51,590 nucleotides of DNA from the NCBI GenBank assembly GCA_022925895.1, contig JAKSYS010000452.1, forward strand, positions 1 through 51,590. Reading direction: 5' to 3'. Origin of the DNA: Fragilaria crotonensis (lineage: Eukaryota; Bacillariophyta; Fragilariophyceae; Fragilariales; Fragilariaceae). How positions within the stretch are numbered: the first letter of the stretch is position 1; each line of letters starts with the position of its first letter. Positions 9,854 to 19,713 of this stretch are shown piece after piece. The notes beneath the pieces were generated by a model. It had not been told where the DNA came from, did no database searches, and worked only from the letters and a program-made list of their open reading frames with translations. Position numbers and translations under genes: made by a program.

Positions 9854-11713
9854 CTATTCAACTTTCAGTCCTCGTACACCCTTGAGACCCATCTTCCCAA
9901 CGGTCTTCTTCAGCAAACTGGGCTGTTCCTTCAAACCAACATCCTTGGCCCACTGATTGGCAAAATGAACAAGATCATCCTTACTCCAATTCACCTTTTT
10001 CGTATGACCATTGTAAAATCCAAGCCACGCACGGTACGCCTGTTCGGCAGACGCCGTCAATTCCTTATCACGAGAAACTCCCGCCAATGCATCTTGCAAA
10101 TATCCACTGCTCTGACTTGTGGTTGGCACTTGCGCACTGACAAGTGGCAAATCATTCAATTGTTGTCGCATCCATCGTTCTTCATAGTCCGCCACCAGGA
10201 GCGCTCCCTTACCGGCCTTGCCGGCACGTGCCGTCCGTCCCAATCGATGAATGTATTGAGCACGTTCGGTCAATCCCACCTGCAATACAAATGACACGTC
10301 AGGATAGTCCATGCCACGCGCCGACACATCGGAGGAAAAGAGGACAGCGTTTTTGGCACTCCGGAATCGATCCGATGCCTTTTGACGAATCGATTGAGAT
10401 TTGCGAGAATGAATTTCCAAGACGGAATATCCCAATTTGGAAGATTGGCTGTTGAAGAGATCGGCCATGAAACCAGTGAGACGGGCAGTTGTGAAAAAAA
10501 CAATAATCTTGTAGTTGGCATTCTGACTGGTATGCTCTGCCAGGATCTGTTCCATTGCCGCGATTTGCTGGTCCTGTGTCGTCACCAACAGGTCCTGCTG
10601 AACGTGCATATGTGTGTGCTCTTCGTCCTCGCCGACAGTATCAATGTAATCGTAATCCTTCTTCATGGACAAGGCGGCAATGTCCGAAACGGACGCGGGC
10701 ATGGTCGCGGAGAACAGCAAGGTTTGACGAGTCGCCTTGGATGGTTCCAAGAGTTTGAGAATCTTTTCTAAATCAGGACGAAATCCTTGATCGAGCAATT
10801 GATCACATTCATCAAAAATCAAAATTTTCATCTTCTGCAACCTTTGCGCGAGTCCAAAATTTTGCAAATGATCCAAGAGACGACCTGGAGTTGCCACCAA
10901 GATTTGAGTGCTCAATTTGAGAGCACGATGGTCTTTTCCAATAGTGGTACCTCCCACAATGGCAACACTTGTCATGTTGGAATGAAATTTGGTGAGACTC
11001 TCTGCCTCGGTTTGAATCTGAAAAGCAAGTTCGCGAGTGGGTGACAATACAAGACATGAAATATCATTGGGGTTGAGTTTGAATTTGGTCAAGAGCTCCA
11101 CGGCTGGAATGAGAAAGGCCAGCGTCTTTCCAGTTCCAGTCTTGGCGCGAGCCAACGTATCGGCTCCCTTGAGAATGCCATGAATGGTCTCCGCTTGCAC
11201 CACCGTCATGCATTCGTATTTAAACACCTCGGCCATGGCGCGTTTCGTCAAATTTGAAATGGGAAGGTCGGCAAAACGTTGATTGGTAATATGTTTTTGG
11301 GTACCTTCGGATGCTGGAGCAGGAACGGAAATGATGGCATCAGACATGTCAGTGTCTTCCTGAGTATCCTCCGCTGAAACATGCTTGTATCGACAGTCAT
11401 CACCACGAGGACATGATCCATTCTGATCAAAGGCACGGCAAGTTTCTGACGAGGGAGCATTCACTCGACGGGGACGTTTGGTAATGGGACCTCCAGCGGC
11501 TGTCCCATCATCGTGCTTTGGTTTTTCCTTGCGGTCTCCTTGGTCATTGGCAGATCCGTTGGTCGCTGGAGGCCTTGTGTTGTTGTTGTTGCTGTTGCTT
11601 CGTCCTCCTCCACCTCCTCGACCCCCTCGTCCTCCACCACGTCCACGTCCTCGTCCACCACCACGGCCCCTTCCTCTGCCTGGGGTGTTGCTACTGCTGT
11701 TTGGTTCACTCAT
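9854..11713 (-). CDS. DEAD-box-family RNA helicase (DECD box) with RGG tail and CCCH zinc finger
   Basis: ATP-dependent RNA helicase, 619 residues, intact. Residues 12-37 are a GRGRGG-rich RNA-binding tail. Residues 92-111 form a CCCH finger (C-X8-C-X5-C-X3-H). The helicase core follows: Q-motif region RFADLPISNLTKRAM, motif I AKTGTGKT (about 190-197), SPTRELAFQ, VATPGRLLDH, motif II DECD (301-304), SAT (335-337), SSDVSARGMDYPDV, and motif VI HRLGRTARAGKAG. The core resembles the Mss116/plant RH25-RH31 branch. DECD instead of DEAD is tolerated in some helicases. There is no clear organelle signal. The role could be nuclear/cytosolic RNA remodelling; the substrate is unknown. Confidence 0.92.
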   Translation of the reverse strand: MSEPNSSSNTPGRGRGRGGGRGRGRGGGRGGRGGGGGRSNSNNNNTRPPATNGSANDQGDRKEKPKHDDGTAAGGPITKRPRRVNAPSSETCRAFDQNGSCPRGDDCRYKHVSAEDTQEDTDMSDAIISVPAPASEGTQKHITNQRFADLPISNLTKRAMAEVFKYECMTVVQAETIHGILKGADTLARAKTGTGKTLAFLIPAVELLTKFKLNPNDISCLVLSPTRELAFQIQTEAESLTKFHSNMTSVAIVGGTTIGKDHRALKLSTQILVATPGRLLDHLQNFGLAQRLQKMKILIFDECDQLLDQGFRPDLEKILKLLEPSKATRQTLLFSATMPASVSDIAALSMKKDYDYIDTVGEDEEHTHMHVQQDLLVTTQDQQIAAMEQILAEHTSQNANYKIIVFFTTARLTGFMADLFNSQSSKLGYSVLEIHSRKSQSIRQKASDRFRSAKNAVLFSSDVSARGMDYPDVSFVLQVGLTERAQYIHRLGRTARAGKAGKGALLVADYEERWMRQQLNDLPLVSAQVPTTSQSSGYLQDALAGVSRDKELTASAEQAYRAWLGFYNGHTKKVNWSKDDLVHFANQWAKDVGLKEQPSLLKKTVGKMGLKGVRGLKVE

Positions 11714-12629
11714 TCTCGTTTGGTCAATTCAGTTCTGGATGAAAGGGCGATATGGGTCTTTTCTTTAGTATTCAGGGAATTTGTGAGAAGGCATTGGATG
11801 ACCGCTATACTGGTCGTACACACCTTTTACATGTTCTCCGTTCTCCCATACCCTCGGACTTCGGACTATGCATACGAATCGTCACATCAACATTTTACAC
11901 ACTGGTGGTCCCTGTCAAGCCTTGCCTCTTTCTGGTCTTGTTTCGACCGCAAGCGTCTACCAAGTACTGTACCGAAGTGGCTCACAGGGTCACCTGTCAC
12001 CCTGTCTGTCACCAGTCACAAGGGTCGTCTGTCGGGTAAGGGCACAAGGTTGCGTGGTACTGGTACAAGTACCACGTAGGCGGGCAGTACTTCGACTCCG
12101 ATACTGCTACTGTACGGATGTATTACTTGCAAGCAAAGTGCTCCTCACTGAGGAGCACATCCTAAGTATATTCAGTATACAGTTTTTAGGGTTTGGAAAC
12201 TGCGAAAGTGTTATAGTACTGTGTACAACATACTGTACATAGAAAAATTTGTACGATAGGTACTGTAGTACGCATCACCGTATTCTAGTACTCGAACAAC
12301 CGTGCTACCGGCACGGAAAAAGAAAGGCGTGTATTCCAATTTTCTATTTAGAATACGAATATATCGCATATCGGATCTATTTGTCGTCAACGACTCTGTT
12401 CTTCATTCAACGCTCTCGGAGCTCGGAGTAGGGGTCTACATAGCCGTACTGGCAGACCTATTCGCATTCGCAAATGACAAAAAATCAATCCTACAGCCAC
12501 GTTTCGTATGGATAATTCTGTAGCACATCATGCGAAGCACATCAGGAGTAGCACATATACTAATAATACTACTACATCGTAGTCTCTAGGGAGTACAATT
12601 CAATTACGGGCACACACGCCATAATCATC
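11714..12629. promoter_or_regulatory. Divergent intergenic region, helicase and fucosyltransferase promoters
   Basis: 916 bp between two divergently transcribed genes. It contains several GTAC-rich patches (about 12055-12115 and 12215-12295) and no supported coding region; open frames here have no recognisable features and poor composition. Confidence 0.45.
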
Positions 12630-14859
12630 ATGACGATGAGCGATCCCCGGAATGCCGCCGTTGCGGCGTCTACTCGAAATAAAGTTACATCCGAACCGCA
12701 GCAGCAACAACAGCAGCAACAACAAGAACGTGCGAAAGGAGGTTCCGTCATGATGAATTACTTTTTGGCCATTCTAGTGGTCTTTGGAAGTGTTCAATTC
12801 TATTTCAACTTTCATCAAGACAGTAATGTCGATCATCAGATGGATAGCATTGAAGCATTTCAGCGAAATCATTTTATTAAATCGCATTCTCTTGCGAGAG
12901 TTAAGGGCGACTTGAAAACGTTTCTTATGAAGGATCTGAAGGAGCCTAAAGCTCGTAGTGATCATCATGTCCATCTTGCGGCGGTGGGAATCAAAGGAGG
13001 TCAAGGACACAAACAACAACAACAACAACAACAGCAACAACAACAACAACAAGAAAAAGAAGAACAAGAAGATGAAGAACGAGAATTTGATTACCGAGAA
13101 CAAGATATCGATAAACATTATCTTGCAGGATTGAGTTGCGAACGCTTTGGAGGTCCATCAGACGAAGATGCTGCGGAAATGGTCTTCTGGGAGGATATTC
13201 CTTCCGACAGTCTGCACATTTCTCCGTTTCAGGACCCAAAGCGAAAGCAATACCTCACCTTTGAAGCTGATCATGGTGCGTATGGTTGGGAACTATGTTT
13301 CGGCTACTATTGATTTTTGTATTGATTATTGAACTCACTCATGCACTGCCCTATCGTTGACAGGCGGTTGGAATAACATTCGCATGGCCATGGAAACCAC
13401 CATGACCATGGCCGTCGCCATGGGCCGAACTCTTGTATTACCACCAGCCCAAGGCATGTACCTTTTATCCAAGCCCAAGTCAGAACACACTGGAAAAGAA
13501 CAAACCAAGGACTTTACGTTTGCGGACTTTTTTCACATGGAAAGTATTGCCGATGAACATGTGGGCATGGAGGTTATCACTATGAAAGAATTTCTGGAAC
13601 GAGAGGGATTGACTGGAAACTTGCGAGATCAAAAGACCGGAGAGGTTGTGTTTCCTCCTGGGAATCGAACCGACTATGATGGTGCCGATCACCAAGCGAT
13701 ATCCAAGACGTTGGAGGCGTATTTGCAGCGAGTCGGCATGGTGCCACCTTGGGATCCGGAAGAATGCTTGGCAGCATTCCCAGCCTCAAAAGATCCAAAG
13801 GACGTCAAGCCATTGAAAAGATGTTTGAGGACGTCAAAACGTTCCCATCCTATACGCACTTTATCGGAAACCCCGTTCCTGTCAATGGAACTGCCATTGA
13901 TCGATTGAAGGAAAATCGAGCGGATCGCAAGGAGCTCTGCATTTATGATGAAAAGTGGCAAAATGTGCAGCTCATGCACTTTTCAGAAGGAGCCGAAGGG
14001 GAGGTGGGAGCACGACTGTTGGTGCATTTCTATGCGTTCCTTTTCTTTCAGGATTGGAAACACGATTTGTGGATGAAGCGTTTTGTTCGAGATCACGTTC
14101 GTTATATTGATGAAATTCAGGTACGTCGCATCGCTACGGTGTTGATGAGCATTGCGTGATTCCCATATTCCTCACACCTCAAATTATTCTACTCCTGGTC
14201 GCGGTCATTGTTTGTCTTGGATGCCATATTAGTGCGCTGCTGCTCGCATCGTGACAGAACTACGGGCCAGGTCTCGCGCCAAGGGCGATGCCAACGGGGA
14301 CTACAATGCCTACCATATTCGGCGAGGCGACTTTCAATACAAAGACACCCGGTATGAGGCACCCCGCATTATCAAGAATTCGGCCAAGGAGATGACGACG
14401 GGCGGTCTTGTCTACATTGCATCGGATGAGAAGGACCAAACATTCTTTCAGCCATTCAGAGAGATCTATGATGTTGTCATGTTGGATGATTTCAAACATT
14501 TGCTGGTGGGCGTCAATACCAACTATTACGGCATGATTGATTCGTTGATTGCCTCGCGATCAAAAATCTTCTTCGGATGTTGGTTCTCAACGTTTACTGG
14601 ATACATTAATCGACTACGCGGTTTCCACAACAACAAACGAAAGGGGCCTGGGTACGAGATGGGATATCATTCGTCCTACTACTATGCCCTCGATGACCGC
14701 AAGTATCACATTCAGGAATTCTATCCCGTCAAGAAGTCATTCTACGCTCGTGAATTCCCCACGGCATGGCGACTTATTGATGAGGGTATTCAAGAACTCG
14801 CAGAGGCAGACGCAACATCCAATGTAGAGGGTGGTGAAGGAAGCAAAGCAGCACTGTAG
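12630..14859 (+). CDS. O-fucosyltransferase-like type II membrane glycosyltransferase, one apparent frameshift
   Basis: Exons 12630-13275, 13364-14120 and 14233-14859; introns 13276-13363 (GTGCGT...CAG) and 14121-14232 (GTACGT...TAG). A short cytosolic tail with poly-Gln is followed by one membrane anchor (YFLAILVVFGSVQFYF), a second poly-Gln/Glu stretch, then the lumenal enzyme. Family marks: YLTFEADHGGWNNIRMAME spanning intron 1, MGRTLVLPP, the nucleotide-sugar motif HIRRGDFQ, then IASDEKD and the C-terminal MIDSLIASRSKIFFGCWFST. This matches the GDP-fucose O-fucosyltransferase fold, working in the Golgi/ER. The frame breaks once at the AAAA run 13788-13791; one added base restores it and gives 676 residues. 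The donor is presumably GDP-fucose; the acceptor is unknown. A broken copy of its last exon lies at 28.7-29.2 kb. Confidence 0.85.
13002..13055 (+). repeat. CAA/CAG repeat encoding poly-Gln
   Basis: In-frame CAA/CAG run coding about 14 Gln in the stem of the fucosyltransferase. A shorter run (about 10 Gln) sits at 12698-12728. Such stems vary in length between alleles. Confidence 0.85.
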
Positions 14860-15097
14860 TGGAGCGCTCAGGCGCTACAGTCGCTATCTTTATTTATAGT
14901 TAATGAAACCATGTGTATGTTACTGCAGTACGATGGGTGTTTGCAGCAATCGTCTCGACTACTTCAGGTCAGCAGGTGGCTGGATGATTCCGGCTGTCCG
15001 AAGTGTTTGAGGCTTGAAGTAGGATTCCCTAGCAACTCGAGTTTTATGACAGAGTTCCTCACTCACTTTGCAAAGAAAGCCACACAACTCACCTCCC
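14860..15097. other. 3' flank shared with a second copy at 29.2-29.5 kb
   Basis: No gene. This stretch is the untranslated space between the fucosyltransferase stop and a Pcc1 exon relic, and is repeated almost unchanged at about 29244-29487. Confidence 0.7.
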
Positions 15098-15170
15098 TCA
15101 ATCGTTGATCCTGTCAAACTCTTGATGGCACTTGAGTACCACCACCGTCAGATATCGAAAAATCCAGATA
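15098..15170 (-). pseudogene. Orphan last exon of a Pcc1-like gene
   Basis: Preceded by a CAG acceptor at 15173-15171, it reads IWIFRYLTVVVLKC then HQEFDRIND and a stop. This matches exon 2 of the Pcc1-like gene at 29488-29557 except for an extra Val and two changed residues. The matching first exon is absent: upstream of about 15235 the sequence is unrelated. It is therefore the decapitated copy of a duplicated gene. Confidence 0.7.
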
Positions 15171-15233
15171 CTGGCATTATCACTTCTGTTGCCTGGAATG
15201 ATCTGTATTGTTTAGGAGTTTACTAGTACTAGT

Positions 15234-15444
15234 GGCGAAATGCGAAGAAGCCGAGGATCGCTACTAAACACACGAAGAACAAGGCTGGAAAGGATGGCAA
15301 GCCTAACGTCATTAAGACCCTTAAAGCTGTCAAACAATCCGTATCCCAGGTTACCAAGTTAATCAAGCCCGAAGAAGTCCAATCCACGACGCAGTTGACT
15401 GATTCTTCCTTTGAGGCAACACCGATGAACAAAGGCAATGGCTA
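15234..15444 (+). pseudogene. Lysine-rich coding fragment without start
   Basis: The plus-strand frame begins right after a TAG and reads AKKPRIATKHTKNKAGKDGK, then PNVIKTLKAVKQSVSQVTKL, and ends NKGNG before TAA at 15442-15444. Composition (Lys/Thr, regular helix) looks coding, but no ATG is available. I do not recognise it. It starts where homology to the 29.6 kb copy ends, so it may have arrived with the rearrangement that removed Pcc1 exon 1. Confidence 0.35.
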
Positions 15445-16984
15445 ATTGCCCCATTGAACCAACGCCGCCTTGACACTTGACACGCCAAACAAAACCAAGA
15501 GATGTGTTTCATTTTGTGAACGGTTTGGAATTTCATTTTTCAGACATTCCGGGAATCTGGATGAAATTTGTACTTTAACATCGACAATGCTATTGAAAAT
15601 GTTATTGTTTTTCAGTACTTTTGAAAGTACGAAATTTTAGGCGAACCCGGATTTTACTTTTTGTTCATTTTGCTGAATTTGGGGTGAGCCGGTACAAGTA
15701 CCGGTAGAATGAAGTTCGGACTTCGTTGTTCGGTACTCGAGTACTGGTAGTTTTGCCGAAATTAAGGTCTGCGAAACTACCGAAAACAACGGTGACGTGG
15801 CACTTTTCTCTCGTACAACGCCGTGTTAAAAATGGTCAAACTTTGACAGTCAAAGGGATAGTGATAAAGAAGTGAATTCAAAATTCTGATGTTACAAAGT
15901 ACTCACCATGACCCCCATGAAGGCCATGGATGCTTTGAAATTCCATCAGGATTGATCTGTGACGTATGCTTTGCAGATTTTTTGGAGGTCATCTGATGTC
16001 AAATGATGTGCAGTGTCTGGTATGAAGGCTGTGTACAAACATTGCTGGCAGTGGCAACAACATCACCACATTCCTGATCCCAAGTACAACAGGGCAACAA
16101 ATATGTAACAAAAGCATAAAAGCACAGCTCCATTGTGCACTGATTAATTGCTTCCTTTGCCATATTCAAAAGCAACCAGCAGATGCTGATTCATTGAGTG
16201 CTGAGGGAAGCAAGCAATGGCCAGTGAAGCGGGGCGGGTCACCAACAAACTGAGACGAGGCCCTGAAGGAAGGTGTGGCCTTTGTGCTAATACTTGTTGA
16301 CATCTTAACAAATTTCTTGGAGAGCAGAGTAGAGGATGGGCGGATTATGGGGGGAGAGTTGTTGATGACACCCCCCCCCCTGCTATACCAGATTTTCTGG
16401 TGGGGGCTGTGTTGCATGTCACCATTGGATCATCCAAAGAAGCACCACAACATAAGATGGATTGGTTCTTGTTGGTAAAGGTGTTGAGGGAAGGTATTGT
16501 AAACATTGATGCCCTTCTCCAATATCTTGTTCAATGTTGCATAATGCCAAGATGACGGATTCAAGTTGGTGAGATTAAATGCTGGTACTAGCTAACTCAC
16601 AGAGTGCACTTCAATCCTTCAAAGAATGTTTGGGCCAACTAGGTAAAGAAAAGAATCCAGTGAAGGAGCATCATGGTGGTTTTGTTAGTGCATGTCCAAT
16701 ATGAGCTTGGTGGAATCTGACTTCCCATCCTGACGGGCGGGACAGCAAAGGGATCCACATTGAAAGGTACAATTAGCAGTACTCTTTGGACTAAACTTAG
16801 CAATTGCAAACAAATGCAGAACCATGGAGAGTTGGTACACTTAGCTATAAGTTCATTCGGAAAGAGAAAGAGGAAATTTAAGGCACTTCATGGTTCGTAA
16901 ACAACGACAAACAACTACTACCGAATGTAAGCCGAAAATAAGTTTCAAAACGACCGAAAAAAGCTATTTTCGATATCTTCGTGT
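15445..16984. other. Intergenic, no gene supported
   Basis: 1.5 kb of moderately AT-rich sequence with a C10 run near 16371-16380. The segment around 16660-16760 shares a diverged repeat with 44210-44310 (common core ATGAGCTTGGTGGAATC at 16701 and 44254). No coding region is supported. Confidence 0.5.
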
Positions 16985-18118
16985 TTACAAGAAAATAATG
17001 AGGCCTGTCCCCGAGGCGCTGTTTCTCTTTTCCGCCGCCTTAGAGTAACTCTTCTGAATCTGGTAAAATAAGACTCCAAAGACCAGGGTAGCACCGACGA
17101 AAGAAAGTAGCCCAAGGTGATGCTGGAACAAGACCGCCGACATCGTGATGGAAACGAGCTGCCGCGTTGTCATAATGATAGTAAAGACAATAGGTCCGAA
17201 TTCTTTGATTGTGTAAAACATACAGAGCTGCGCCGTTGCGAATGCGATGGCCGTGACAATGTTATAAACCAGAACCTGTGGATTGACTAGGAGGAACTCA
17301 TGCACCTTCAAAAAGTCACCAGTCGCAATCAACCCTAACGTGGTAATGATAATGGCACTGGTGTTGACTCCCAACATCATCTGATATTGATCAATATTCG
17401 CTTTTGCATTATTCTTGTAGAGACGACTCTGCCACTGCGTCGTGAAGGAATCAGAACAAACATAGCAGACCATGAGGAGGAGCCCCTTGATTTCGGTATT
17501 GGTATCAAAGTCGGACGACTTGCTTGCCGTGCTAAAGACAGCGACACCGACTGTGATGAGGAATGCTTCGAAGAACTGGTTCCAAGGATAAACAGTACCC
17601 CTGAGTAGCTTCCCCATGAGCATGACAGGAATGATCTTCGAAGACTTGAAGACAGTCTGGACTGGAAAGGATACGTACGCGAGCGATGCATATTGCGACC
17701 ACGCACTCGTCGTGTTCGAAATGGCACAGGGAGTAAAGGCTAGCAATGGGGCCATGTTGTTTCCGAACACGGAGCCATGCTTGAGCTTGACGCAAATCAT
17801 GGCAACAATGACTGCCAGGAAACGATTCGAAAAGACCGAAAAGGCAGCGCTTGGGAATCGACCAGTGGGGGAGCTGGGATTAGAGGTGAACTTAGTCGTC
17901 ATGATAAGTTCTTGCATGTAACCCCAGGTAAGATATGAGACTTGAAGACCGCCAACGCAGATGCAGAATTTGAATGCAGAGAACCAGAACTGTGGGTTAT
18001 TGGGGCATGCTTTAATGACCAATAGTTCCCAGAACGTGGTTCCCATTTGGCGTGAATCTGGTTCCATTTCCGCTTCATCGCTATCTTTTGTCTCGATAGA
18101 GGGCACCAGCGGTTTCAT
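16985..18118 (-). CDS. SLC35B-type nucleotide-sugar/PAPS transporter
   Basis: 377 residues, single intact frame, ATG at 18118. About ten hydrophobic segments. Family blocks: GGLQVSYLTWGYMQELIMT near residue 56, FPVQTVFKSSKIIPVMLMGK in the middle, and TTRQLVSITMSAVLFQHHLG near the end. These fit SLC35B, closest to the PAPS-transporter branch (SLC35B2/PAPST1), which carries PAPS from cytosol into Golgi in exchange for nucleotide. A UDP-sugar substrate cannot be excluded. The C-terminus lacks a clear KKXX retrieval signal, in keeping with a Golgi site. It may supply donors for lumenal sugar modification, but no functional link to the fucosyltransferase upstream is shown. Confidence 0.85.
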   Translation of the reverse strand: MKPLVPSIETKDSDEAEMEPDSRQMGTTFWELLVIKACPNNPQFWFSAFKFCICVGGLQVSYLTWGYMQELIMTTKFTSNPSSPTGRFPSAAFSVFSNRFLAVIVAMICVKLKHGSVFGNNMAPLLAFTPCAISNTTSAWSQYASLAYVSFPVQTVFKSSKIIPVMLMGKLLRGTVYPWNQFFEAFLITVGVAVFSTASKSSDFDTNTEIKGLLLMVCYVCSDSFTTQWQSRLYKNNAKANIDQYQMMLGVNTSAIIITTLGLIATGDFLKVHEFLLVNPQVLVYNIVTAIAFATAQLCMFYTIKEFGPIVFTIIMTTRQLVSITMSAVLFQHHLGLLSFVGATLVFGVLFYQIQKSYSKAAEKRNSASGTGLIIFL

Positions 18119-19528
18119 TTGACTGCGATCGAGATGTCATCGAAGAGTCAGCCTCAATTAATGCGTAGTATCAAAACGCGTTGGCAAAGCAGTACATATT
18201 CAGCGGCGAATGTTAAACAATCATGGCTTCGTGGACACTCACCTTTCCATGTCCTCGTCGTTCATCGGTGCAGATACCGACGGATTACTCATGGTAGGTG
18301 GTCTCGTTTCGGTCCCAGGCTTTCTCTTCACTGTTGGGCGTTGGGCGTTGGGCGTTGGGCGGCTCATGTGGCAAATAGAGTGCCCTGCGCCCTGCGCCCT
18401 GCTCATGAAATTCTTGAGGTTCCGGAATATCTTCTTTTCGACGCGTTTGTCGAATGAAATGAACATAATTTCGTATTCGACATACATTGTACAGTACATA
18501 CACTACATACTACTTTTTTTAAATTAAATTTATGGATAGACCTATCGAAATTAATAGTAGAAATGTACCTACGACAAATTCGAATCGAAAAAAAATGAAA
18601 GAAGGGTTGGAAAAAAGCACAGTTAACGACTGGTATGATGGTATGATATGATAATCCGATGAATGAATTCTTCACGTTTGATTCCTATGGAATTACTTGA
18701 GATACTCCGACGCATTCGATCGAAGCCTTGTAATTAGGAATCGTCAAGATACACATGTTTTCTAGCAGTTTCTTAAATTTTCTCAAGTTTTCTCAAACTT
18801 TCTTAAGAAACTTTAAGAAGATTTGAGTTGCTAAAAAAAAAAAACTTAAATAATCTACGTGAACTTGGTAATAAAACCGCGCCTTCTTAAACTTTCTTAA
18901 ATAATCTCAACCTTTCTCAATCGGACGTGAGAAAAAAGAAGTTGCTCATATTTTCTTAAACCTTCTCATACTTTCTCAACTCTACTTAACGCAAGATTCC
19001 TATCTGTAACTCTTGTTCGAAAACAATTTGTCCGAACGATGGTCTGCCAAATAGGACAAAATGAAATCACTATATTGTAGAACAAGCTCGTGTGTAGGAA
19101 GGTTATGGTGACTTCGGTAGGACACAAATAGTTAATCGCCAAACAGATTATATAAAGTCATTCTCGATTTATACTTAATAAAGTCTCTGAGGTGCGTCAC
19201 GTTTTGACATGAGATCTGATCGTGAATTACAGAATTTCGTCCTTTAACATTTTCGATGTGCACTGACACATTCTAACCAAACCCTGTACCAATAGTACGG
19301 CGTACGATACACGATGAAGAAGGAATTCCGGAACCTCCTGAGTCCAAGGTCTCGGCAAGTTTTCCAAGGGCTCATCACCCAATAATTCGTGATTCAACTT
19401 CGATATGGGAGTTTGCGGGACTAGTTCTCGTCCAACTTGGCAGTCGAAGTTTCCGAGATTCTTGTATCCAAGTTGTAAGTTGTAACTCCAGGTTGCTTGC
19501 AGCATCCATCTTATCAGAACCGCTCATT
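18119..19528. other. Intergenic with simple repeats
   Basis: Contains GGGCGTT direct repeats at about 18334-18360, a GCGCCCT repeat at about 18382-18400, and an AT-rich motif array (listed separately). The open frame at 19227-19505 (minus, 92 aa) has a plausible composition but no recognisable domain. Confidence 0.5.
18757..18985. repeat. Degenerate CTTTCTTAAA / TTTCTCAA motif array
   Basis: About a dozen copies of a 9-11 base motif of the form (A/C)TTTCT(T/C)AA(A/G), mostly in one orientation, with two reversed as TTTAAGAAG. Spacing is irregular. Low-complexity slippage is the simplest explanation. Confidence 0.7.
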
Positions 19529-19629
19529 TTTTGCGGAGGTCCGAGATCTTCAAAGGATAATTCCTGTTGTGGTCACTACCAACATGTCAAGTAGAAATAG
19601 GTTTAGCAACCGCAAAAGCCTCCGCAAAA
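19529..19629. repeat. Short inverted repeat, 11-bp perfect arms
   Basis: TTTTGCGGAGG at 19529-19539 pairs with CCTCCGCAAAA at 19619-19629, with a 79-bp loop. It lies just left of the Harbinger-like genes and could be a small hairpin element or an end remnant. Confidence 0.5.
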
Positions 19630-19713
19630 TCATTGTTCGGTATCATAAATGATGAGTTCACAACACAACGTTGCATAATTCTTTTGAAGTTCTGTTGTTG
19701 ACAGCTCTGTCTC

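Noticed and set aside
10382-10771. 129-residue plus-strand open frame inside the helicase
   Set aside because: It is antisense to a fully conserved helicase core and has no recognisable features of its own.
16365-16380. C-homopolymer as a regulatory or recombination site
   Set aside because: A lone C run with no surrounding structure; simple slippage is enough.
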